From: Myxococcales bacterium
GTDB lineage: Bacteria; Myxococcota_A; Polyangia; Polyangiales; Polyangiaceae
Assembly: GCA_013298325.1 (NCBI GenBank)
Contig: JAAFHJ010000200.1
Span: 1 to 8,129, forward strand
Length of the DNA: 8,129 bases
Direction: 5' to 3'
In this document: positions 1 to 6,600 of the stretch, one piece after another
Position numbering within the stretch: the stretch's first letter is position 1
Layout: each line of letters opens with the position of its first letter
Made by a program: the position numbers and the translations under genes
The notes under the pieces: model-generated
What the model was told of the DNA's origin: nothing
Seen by the model: only the letters and a program-made list of their open reading frames with translations
The model's database searches: none

Positions 1-244
1 GACGCCCGGCACCGTCCGCGCGCTCGACGCCCCGCAGCGCATCGTCGATCGGCGTCCCCGCCCGGAGCGTCCCGAGGAACCCTTCGATGGCCGACCCGTC
101 GGCACCGACCTCTTTCATCGCTGCAAGATACAGCTCGAAATGACTCATGAATACGACAGGTTTGACCTCATCGGTCTCTTCGCCGAGGACGATCTCGTTG
201 ACGAGTCGGGCGGCCTTCCGGTGGCGCGCCGATCTTTCCTCCAC
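1..244 (-). pseudogene. N-terminally truncated DUF3050 (heme-oxygenase-like fold) protein, 3' end outside the window
   Basis: The minus strand from GTG at 244 stays open to the window edge (81 codons seen). It carries two stretches typical of DUF3050 proteins: RLVNEIVLGEETDE at residues 13-26 and SHFELYLAAMKEVGAD at 34-49, followed by a helix resembling the family's FLxxLRAG segment. DUF3050 proteins have a heme-oxygenase-like all-helical fold and no established function. Full-length members, as I recall them, have about 60-90 residues before the NEIVLGEE motif, including a helix rich in His, Phe and Trp. Here only 12 residues precede it. In this frame an in-frame stop lies near 353-355, and the only start between it and GTG 244 is a TTG at 334. 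None of the upstream minus-strand frames I could read resembles the missing part, and the space is occupied by the WYL gene. I therefore call it a truncated remnant. Because the distal half is not visible, a short functional protein is possible. No good ribosome binding site precedes GTG 244. Confidence 0.6.
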
Positions 245-280
245 GATTCCCGCTTCCGCGCTCTTGGTGGCGGCGGTCCT

Positions 281-286
281 AGGAGG
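281..286 (+). promoter_or_regulatory. AGGAGG Shine-Dalgarno-like sequence ahead of the WYL gene, at unusual spacing
   Basis: A perfect AGGAGG lies upstream of the WYL regulator, but 20 bases separate it from the first possible start (GTG 307), far more than the usual 5-9. In the reading frame of the gene a TAG at 280-282 blocks any longer N-terminus and no start codon occurs between it and 307. So either the spacing is non-optimal or the match is fortuitous. Confidence 0.35.
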
Positions 287-306
287 CGGCGCAGACCTCG
301 TGTAGC

Positions 307-1260
307 GTGCCGCCCGTGGGTCAGCGCAGCTCAAGCGAGACGATCGTCGCGATCATTCAGGCCTTTTTGGTGCAGCGGACCTGGTCCCAAGCCGACCTCG
401 CCCGTCACGTCGGCGTCGCCGTCCGTGTCGTCCGCGCCAAGCTCACCGAGCTGGAGCGGATGGGGATCCCCTTCGACAGCGAAGAAGATCATCCGCACGT
501 CTATTGGAGCGTCCCCGCGAATTGGCTACCGGGGGGAGTCGCCTTTGATCGTGAGGACTTGATCGCGCTCCTTCGACTTTTGAAGCGCGTCCCTGCCTCG
601 CACTCCCGCGATGGGCTTCTTGCAAAGATCGCCAATGCATCTCGCGTCGGTGGCGGTCCGTTGCCGGCATCGCCGCTGCGGCTGGATCCGATGGAGGAGA
701 CCCAGCTCCCCCTCGTGGAAGATGCCCTTGCCCAGCGCACAGTTCTTCGATTTACTTACTTTTCTGCCAGTCGCGGCAACATGGAGGAGCGCGATGCGAG
801 CGTCCATGCGCTCCTCCACGGGCCGCCGGCGCGCTTCGTGGCGACCTGCCACCGCGACGGGACGCTGAAGTGGTTTCGCGTCGACCGCATCTTCCACGCA
901 AAGCTCCTTCTTGCCGGGTTCCGGCCGGCGGAGGACGTGAGCGTTGATGAATTTCAAAAGCTCTCCGTGAGCGGCTTCAAAGGGGCGGAAGCGCCCCTCG
1001 AATGTGCGTTTGTCGTGCGCGATCCCGAGGCTCGTTGGGTCCGTCGAAACCTGCCGAGCCCCATGGAAGGGGAGACCCTGCCGAGCAACGCCCTCCGCGT
1101 GCGTGTGCGGACGGCTGCATTGGTGCAAGTTGCACGTTTTGTCGTCGGTCTCGGCGGCGCGGCGACCGTCGAAACGCCGCTTCTGGCCGCCCTTGTCCGC
1201 GAACTTGCGCAGGGGTCGCTGGCGGCGCTGGCGCCGGTGGCACCGACGGGACGCCGATGA
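307..1260 (+). CDS. WYL-domain transcriptional regulator (wHTH-WYL-WCX)
   Basis: This is a 317-residue cytoplasmic DNA-binding regulator of the WYL/PafC-like family. An N-terminal winged helix-turn-helix lies at about residues 10-70 (TWSQADLARHVGV at 25-37 gives the first helices). The WYL domain spans about 133-215 and ends in the family signature KWFRVDRI (188-195). The WCX-type C-terminal domain is at about 228-305 (DPEARWVRRNLP, 239-250). The position that is normally Trp-Tyr-Leu reads Arg-Phe-Val (176-178), so the name-giving tripeptide is not conserved. In this family the WYL domain senses a ligand, often nucleic acid or a nucleotide, but the ligand here cannot be read. GTG 307 is the only workable start because of an in-frame stop at 280-282, and the helix-turn-helix is complete. 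The TGA overlaps the ATG of the DUF2252 gene (ATGA at 1257-1260), so the two are translationally coupled. The regulator probably controls this operon and perhaps itself. Confidence 0.88.
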   Translation: MPPVGQRSSSETIVAIIQAFLVQRTWSQADLARHVGVAVRVVRAKLTELERMGIPFDSEEDHPHVYWSVPANWLPGGVAFDREDLIALLRLLKRVPASHSRDGLLAKIANASRVGGGPLPASPLRLDPMEETQLPLVEDALAQRTVLRFTYFSASRGNMEERDASVHALLHGPPARFVATCHRDGTLKWFRVDRIFHAKLLLAGFRPAEDVSVDEFQKLSVSGFKGAEAPLECAFVVRDPEARWVRRNLPSPMEGETLPSNALRVRVRTAALVQVARFVVGLGGAATVETPLLAALVRELAQGSLAALAPVAPTGRR

Positions 1261-2441
1261 AACTCACTCGCCGACTCGAAAAAACAATTGCTCGGATCGC
1301 ACGGGATGATGCGGCCCGTCTTGACGACCATCCGCTCCTTCACACGCGCCGCGTCCAGAAGCTCGCCGCCTCCCCCCTCGGTTTCCTGCGGGGTACAGCT
1401 CCGTTTTTCTTCGCTCTTTTGCGAGGGCGTGGCGAGGTTTCTGGCCTGGACGTCCCCGCGGCGAAAGGGAAGGGGTGGATTGTCGGCGATGCCCACCTCG
1501 AAAATTTCGGATTGTTTCGGACGGAAAGTGGCAAAGATGTTCGCTTTGATCTGAACGATTTCGATGAAGTGACCGTCGGCCCGCATCGCTGGGATGTCCT
1601 CCGGTTGCTCACATCGACGCTCCTCGTCGACGCGCTCCCGCCGTCCCAGGCGGTGCCGCTCGCCCGCGCCGCCCTTGCCGGCTACCTGGCCGGCCGCGCC
1701 GACGTCGACGATGGCGCATCCCCGCCCGATTGTGTCCTCCAGCTCCTTGCCCGCGCCCGCGCCCGGAAGGTTGGGGATCTCCTCGAAGGCCGCGTCGAGG
1801 AAGGGCATTTTCTTCTATCTACACGGTATCTTGCGCTGTCGAAACGCGAGCGGCAAGCCGCCTTCGAAGCGTTCTCCCGCTACGCGGAACTCGCAAGCCC
1901 CGATGCCTTCTGGGAGCCGGTCGACGCAGCGCTACGGGTCGCCGGGAACGGGAGCCTCGGCACCTATCGCGTCGCACTTCTCGCGCGCCGCTCGGGGAAG
2001 CACGAGCGCCTCTTCGAAATGAAGGGGTGTTCCGTGCATAGTGCAGCAATACCAGCGCCGATCGTCGCCAGTGACCGCGTCGCAAGCGGCACGCGCGCAC
2101 TCCTTGGGACGAGCCCCTTTGGCTTCGGGACGACGACCGTCGACGCCGGTCTGCGTGCCCGCAAATTCGATGGCGATCGCGAACGGACGGGCCCCTCGTG
2201 CGTCGTGCGCCGGCTTACCCCCCAAGACGACAAGCTCACTGTATCGGCGCTCAGTGCCCGTGAAGTACTCGATCTTGCGCCCTATTTGGGCGTACTTCTC
2301 GGTCGCGCCCATCGGCGTGCCGGCGCAAAAACAGGAACGCCGTGGAGTGACTCCGTGCAACATGCACTGGTTGCATCCTCCATCGAACTCGCCGCCGCCC
2401 ATCGGGCCGCCCACGGCCACTACGTTCATCGGAAGGGCTAA
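1257..2441 (+). CDS. DUF2252 family protein with kinase-like motifs
   Basis: This is a 394-residue soluble protein. Diagnostic DUF2252 stretches are SPLGFLRGTAPFF (39-51), GDAHLENFG (77-85), RFDLNDFDEVTVGP (96-109) with WDVLRLLTS (112-120), GNGSLGTYR (230-238) and LFEMKGCS (252-259). GDAHxxN and the DFD are reminiscent of the catalytic and metal-binding motifs of aminoglycoside/choline-kinase-like enzymes. The glycine-rich segment and Lys256 resemble a nucleotide-binding loop and its lysine. Their order is reversed compared with ordinary kinases. The family has no established reaction, so ATP-dependent phosphotransfer is inference. Length is near the family norm of about 400-450 residues as I recall it. 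The start is ATG 1257, overlapping the stop of the WYL gene; a longer open frame upstream to 1002 only shadows that gene. It has no signal peptide or membrane segment. A WYL regulator coupled to it suggests conditional expression. Confidence 0.88.
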   Translation: MKLTRRLEKTIARIARDDAARLDDHPLLHTRRVQKLAASPLGFLRGTAPFFFALLRGRGEVSGLDVPAAKGKGWIVGDAHLENFGLFRTESGKDVRFDLNDFDEVTVGPHRWDVLRLLTSTLLVDALPPSQAVPLARAALAGYLAGRADVDDGASPPDCVLQLLARARARKVGDLLEGRVEEGHFLLSTRYLALSKRERQAAFEAFSRYAELASPDAFWEPVDAALRVAGNGSLGTYRVALLARRSGKHERLFEMKGCSVHSAAIPAPIVASDRVASGTRALLGTSPFGFGTTTVDAGLRARKFDGDRERTGPSCVVRRLTPQDDKLTVSALSAREVLDLAPYLGVLLGRAHRRAGAKTGTPWSDSVQHALVASSIELAAAHRAAHGHYVHRKG

Positions 2442-2457
2442 GCCGCTACGCCGCAAA

Positions 2458-2471
2458 GCCGGTCGCCCGGC
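2458..2471. terminator. Possible bidirectional hairpin between convergent genes
   Basis: A perfect 5-bp GC stem (GCCGG/CCGGC) encloses a tetraloop that reads TCGC on the plus strand and GCGA (a GNRA-type loop) on the minus strand. It sits in the 36-base gap between the convergent DUF2252 and TPR genes. On the minus strand it is followed by TTTG; on the plus strand there is no T-run. It is short and only weakly terminator-like. Confidence 0.3.
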
Positions 2472-2477
2472 GATGCA

Positions 2478-2918
2478 TCAGGCGACGGTTCGGAGCGCGG
2501 CGACGTGGGTGTGGAGGAGGCGCAGGTATTTCGGCGCTTCTCCATCGAAAATTTCGGCGCCGGCGAGTTCGTAGGCGCGAAGGAGTTCGACGACGGCGAC
2601 GTCGTGTTCGTCCAGCTCAAAGGCGACCTGCCCACGACGAAGATGGAGGGCCGGGTTGGCCGCACCGAGCCCAGTGCGCAACGCCTCCTCAAGCACGCGT
2701 CGCGCCTCCGCAAAGTTTCCGGCGACGAAGGCGGCATCGCCCAACGCGCCGAGTACCAGTGCCGCGTGGGGATGGTCGAGCTTTGGAAGCGGCAGGATCT
2801 GCCAGGCCTCCTGAAACGCTGCATTTGCGGCGCGCGCATCCCCCCCGCGGAGGCGCTCGTCGCCGACGTCGACCAGGGTGACGATCACTTCCGCCAGATC
2901 CGCGACAGCTGCGCCCAT
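2478..2918 (-). CDS. Small tetratricopeptide-repeat (TPR) protein
   Basis: From ATG 2918 this encodes 146 residues; an in-frame TTG at 2954 would give 158. Neither start has a clear ribosome binding site. I prefer the ATG because the conserved domain begins just after it. Numbering from the TTG form, three helix-pair repeats are visible at about 31-55 (GDARAANAAFQEAWQILP), 65-95 (GNFAEARRVLEEAL) and 101-133 (PALHLRRGQVAFELDEHD). The protein ends with an IFDGEAPKYLRLL segment. I recall this combination, a repeat pair followed by a NPxLHLRxGQ motif and an EIFxxEDPKY motif, from stand-alone TPR proteins of myxobacteria, streptomycetes and pseudomonads. TPR proteins act as binding scaffolds, and no catalytic residues are expected. 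It is transcribed towards DUF2252 and away from the glycosyltransferase operon, so it appears monocistronic. The partner is unknown. Confidence 0.85.
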   Translation of the reverse strand: MGAAVADLAEVIVTLVDVGDERLRGGDARAANAAFQEAWQILPLPKLDHPHAALVLGALGDAAFVAGNFAEARRVLEEALRTGLGAANPALHLRRGQVAFELDEHDVAVVELLRAYELAGAEIFDGEAPKYLRLLHTHVAALRTVA

Positions 2919-2980
2919 AGGGCGCGACGTTACAACAACTGCGCGATCGTTCAATCGGTCTAGTTGCCGCTGGCACGCAA

Positions 2981-2995
2981 AAATCTTCCAGATTT
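2981..2995. repeat. Inverted repeat AAATCT-TCC-AGATTT, possible operator
   Basis: Two perfect 6-bp arms lie around a 3-base centre, 27 bases upstream of the alternative TTG start of the TPR gene and 63 bases upstream of its ATG. The symmetry and position fit a repressor site or hairpin for the leftward gene. A match this short can arise by chance. Confidence 0.3.
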
Positions 2996-3228
2996 CGGTT
3001 CATTCCGACGACCGTCTGGATGCGAAAATTGCAATTGAAGCGCAGAGAATGCGCCATTGAACGCCCGCCCTCCAGGCGCCCGCGTGGCTGCAGAACGAAG
3101 GCGTTGAAGTTGTTCGTTTTTCAAGGAACGCACGCGACGCACCTCATGCGGCCGCGCTTTGAAGAATTCCGTTGAGGTCCCGGCACACTTCGGTACCCTG
3201 GGCTACTTTGCAGCGCGCCGCGACGGCG

Positions 3229-3233
3229 AGGAG
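3229..3233 (+). promoter_or_regulatory. Ribosome binding site that fixes the start of the exported protein
   Basis: AGGAG lies 7 bases before ATG 3241. It favours that ATG over the in-frame TTG at 3172, which would place an extra 23 residues ahead of the signal sequence. Confidence 0.65.
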
Positions 3234-3240
3234 AGCTTCG

Positions 3241-3636
3241 ATGGCCGACGAGTTTAAAAAAGAGGACGCTCCTGGCGCCCCTGGGGTGACCGCTGCAGCG
3301 ACCGTTTCGCGGCGTGGCTTTGTCGCGCAGATCGTCGTCGGCGCCACCATCTTGGTCGCCCCGTCGGTCGTGACGGCGGCCCCGCCTGGAGACGCCGAAG
3401 CGCTCCAGAAAGGGAAGGAAGATCCGGCACCGAGCAAGTCGAGCTGGAATTTCCCGGCCCCGTCCCGCTCATCGGACGTCATCCCGTCCCGCTCGCCGAT
3501 TCCGCGCCCGTCGACGTCGCCGCTGCCTTCGCCGACCTCGCCCCCCCGTTCGGCGTCGCGCCCCTCCGGCAACGAAACGCCAGCGCCGGTGCAGCCGTCG
3601 CCGACCCGCGACAAGTATTTCGACTTCTTCGGCTGA
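3241..3636 (+). CDS. Small exported Pro/Ser-rich protein with twin-arginine-type signal
   Basis: I do not recognise a family for this 131-residue protein. After a charged N-terminus, residues 23-28 read SRRGFV, a good twin-arginine motif. A hydrophobic stretch follows (about 27-44, QIVVGATILVAPSVV), then an Ala-containing possible cleavage site around 45-48 (TAAP). This suggests export by the Tat system, or retention as an N-terminal membrane anchor. From about residue 60 to 123 the protein is low-complexity, dominated by Pro, Ser, Thr and Arg (for example PSRSPIPRPSTSPLPSPTSP), and probably disordered. It ends in an aromatic tail, DKYFDFFG (124-131). The next gene, a multidomain glycosyltransferase, starts 15 bases downstream, so the two are very probably cotranscribed. 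The Ser/Thr/Pro-rich body would suit O-glycosylation, but that is inference. It could equally be a structural or adaptor protein. Expression probably depends on signals in the gap upstream. Confidence 0.75.
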   Translation: MADEFKKEDAPGAPGVTAAATVSRRGFVAQIVVGATILVAPSVVTAAPPGDAEALQKGKEDPAPSKSSWNFPAPSRSSDVIPSRSPIPRPSTSPLPSPTSPPRSASRPSGNETPAPVQPSPTRDKYFDFFG

Positions 3637-3651
3637 CGATCCCGCCCGTCG

Positions 3652-6600
3652 GTGAAGATTTTCGTCTCGATCGCCGCCTACCGCGACCCGGAGCTCCCAC
3701 CGACGCTCCGGGATCTTTTTTTGCGCGCCGCAAAGCCGTCTCGCCTGCGGGTCGTCGTCTGCGATCAGTACGGACCAGAAGCACCTGAATTTCCTGCCGA
3801 CTTAGCGGCGAATCCCCAGATTGAGCGGCTCGCGGTCCCTTGGCAGGAGAGCCGTGGCGCGTGTTGGGCGCGCGCGAAAATTCAGGAGGCGTACGCGGGG
3901 GAGGCCTTCTACCTCCAGCTCGACTCCCACCACCGGTTCGCCGAGGGCTGGGACGAGATCCTCCTCGAAGAACTGGCAAAGACCGGGCGCGAAAAGGCGA
4001 TTCTGAGCGCCTATGTCCCAGCGTACCGACCGGCGATTCCGGCGGAAGGTAGGGTCGAAGAGCGCGACACAGGCCCGTTCGCTCTTCAGTTTGATGCGTT
4101 TCATGCGAACGGAATTGTCGTCTTTCGTCCGTCGCAGTTTCCAAGCGATTACGAGGGCAAAGGCCCGATCGCGGCGCGATTCCTAAGTGGGCATTTCCTC
4201 TTTGCAACCGGGGCGTTTGTTAAGGAAGTTCCCTATGATGGGGAACTCTATTTCATTGGTGAAGAGATCTCCCTCTCGGTACGGGCCTTCCTTGCTGGCT
4301 GGTATCTCTTTCACCCTTCTCGGGACGTCGTCTGGCACGAATACACGCGCAAGTATCGACCGAACAAACACTGGTCCGATCACGAAGAGAGCGCCGTGGC
4401 GACCCCGTGGTGGCAGCGGGATCGGGTGAGCAAGGAGAAGGTGCTCGCCCTCCTTCATGGCGACGCAAATTCGCCGGCGGCCGCGAACGGCCGGGGCGCT
4501 GGCGTGCGCACCCTCGCCGACTACGAGGCCTACGCGGGCCTCTCGTTCCGCCGCCATCGCGTGCATCCTGCAACCCTTGCCGGACTCCCGCCGCCGACGG
4601 TCGCTTGTGCCGGCTGGGAGTCGACCGGCTCCCGCTACGTCTTCACGATTCCGATTCCTGCGCTGCTTCGCGAGACGGTCGCGATGACGGAGGCGTGGAT
4701 CCTCACCGTCCTCGATGACGCTGGCGTCGCCATCTATCGGAGCGAGATCTTTCCGGAAGCACTCGCCTATCCGCGCGAAAACGCAGCTCAAATTCCGGTT
4801 GCCTTCGACAGCGCTTCCCCGCCGGCCCGTTGGACGCTGCGAACCTTGCTCGCGGAAGCCCCGAACGAGCACGGGCACGTCGCCGAGGGGGCGATCTCCG
4901 TGCTGCCAGAGCCGCCGGAAGTCGTCCTCGTAACGGCGTTGGTCGACGTCGGCCGCGGCGAACTTTCGAACGGTTTTGCGAGGCCTTACGCCGACTACCT
5001 CGCCCACTTCGAGGCGCTGCTCGCTTCGCTTTGTGGGGGGACGAAGCTCGTTGTTTACCTCGCCCCCGATGACGTCGCGGCGGCGGCGCGGGTCGCAGCA
5101 GCCCAGGCGGCCGGGGCGCTGGTGACCGTGCGCCCCTGGGCGGTGCGGCGGACGACGCCGCTCGCCGCGCGTGTCGAAGCGCTCCGCACCGACCGCCGTT
5201 GGGCGGGGGAGGGCTGGCTCGCCCAGAGCCCCCAAGCGACGCTCCCCGGGTATCTCCCACTCGTCTTTGAAAAGTTCGCGCTTCTTGAAGAAGTTGCGAA
5301 AGAGAACGCCGAAAAAGGTCTAGGTGGCGGGACGAAAGCCGCCTTCTTCTGGGTCGACGCGGCGCTGCCTCGAACGGTGGCTGCGGCGGGGATAGCAGCG
5401 CTGGGCCGCGCCGTTCCCGAGGGGCAGCTCCGCCTATTTGCCTTCCCTTACCCGGAAGATGCCTCGGAAATTCATGGGTTTGTGCGGGAGGGGCTCACCC
5501 GGTTCGCGGGCGGTTCCGTCACGCACGTCCTACGGGGCGGCTTTTTCGGCGGCGCCCCTTCGGCCATCACCGCCGGGGCGAGCGCGTTTTATACGCTCCT
5601 CGAAGAAACGCTCGACGCCGGCTACTTGGGGACCGAAGAATCGCTCTTCGCCATCTTGCATGCCCGGAAACAATTCCCCTTTCACGCCGCCACCGCCATC
5701 GGGGCCGACGGTCTGATCCCCGCGGCGCCGGGCGGGCGTGCCCCCTTCGAATCGGCGCTCCCGTCGATGCCCGATCGGGTCGCCCTGCTCGCAGAAGCGC
5801 GTGCGATCGCCGCGCTCCCGAGGGGGAACGGCCCGGCCAACGTGGTCGTCCCGGATGGCGCGGCGGCGGCGCTCCTTGCGCGCTTTACCGAACCGGGCGA
5901 CCTCCTCCTCCTCGCGCAGCTCTCCGATCGCGCGCCAACGAGCGCCTACGTGACGGCCGCCGACCGGGAGCGGGCCTTCGCGACCCTCGTCCCGACCGCC
6001 GTTGCTACCCCGGCGAACGTGGCGGCCTACATGCAGACGGTGCGATCGCCATCGCAGCTGCCCGTCCGCCCGGCCCCGCCGCAGAAACGGCAAGCAGCGG
6101 TGGACGAAGCATCCAAAGCAAATTCAGCGCTTTACGTGCTGACCTTCAACGCGCCGGACCAGTTCCGCCGTTGGGCCGAACGCGCCGCCGCCGTCCAGCC
6201 GGAGCTGCTCGCGCCGGCCGTGGTCCGGGTGCTCCTAAACAATTCCACCGATCGGCGCACCGACGACGCCTATGACGAACTCTGCGCAAAGTATCAGTTT
6301 CGGCAAGTTCGTCACGAGAACCTTGGAATCACCGGCGGGAGAATGGCGGCAACTCGGCACTTTCTTGAGGAAACAGATGCCGATCAATTCTGGTACTTCG
6401 AGGATGATATGCTCGTCGCCTCCGCCTCCGGCGACCCACTCTGCAGAAACGGTTTTCGTCGCTTCGTGCCCGAACTCACTTCGCTTGTGACCGAAATTTT
6501 GGCGAACGAACCGGGGCTGGACGGCCTCAAGCTCTCCTACACCGAACACTTCGGGTGTCACCAGCTCGACTGGTCCTTTCTGAACGCGACCCCGGAAGTT

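Larger units (their letters stand above)
2919..3240. other. Divergent intergenic region upstream of the TPR and exported-protein genes
   Basis: This 322-base stretch separates the TPR gene (leftward) from the exported-protein gene (rightward). I see no convincing gene in it. It contains a perfect inverted repeat AAATCT-TCC-AGATTT at 2981-2995 and a 10-bp palindrome AATTGCAATT at 3027-3036, both in an AT-richer patch where divergent promoters would be expected. A TGGCACG at 2971-2977 looks like half of a sigma-54 promoter but lacks the -12 GC. No clear -35/-10 pair could be assigned. Confidence 0.5.

Noticed and set aside
1002..1256. Upstream extension of the DUF2252 reading frame
   Set aside because: It overlaps the C-terminal WCX domain of the WYL gene in another frame and encodes Arg/Gly-rich text. 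Homology begins right after ATG 1257.
954..1808. Long minus-strand open frame (284 residues)
   Set aside because: It lies antisense across the WYL and DUF2252 genes, has Arg/Pro/Ala-rich shadow composition and matches no family, while both plus-strand genes show clear family motifs.
2971..2977. TGGCACG resembling half a sigma-54 promoter
   Set aside because: The -12 position at correct spacing is TC, not GC, and the nearest rightward gene begins about 270 bases downstream.
3020..3175. Small plus-strand open frame of 51 codons, Arg-rich, in the divergent gap
   Set aside because: No ribosome binding site, no resemblance to a known peptide, and a composition expected of non-coding high-GC sequence.
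4183..5235. Long minus-strand open frame (350 residues)
   Set aside because: It is antisense to the glycosyltransferase, Arg-rich with no recognisable domain; a typical high-GC shadow.
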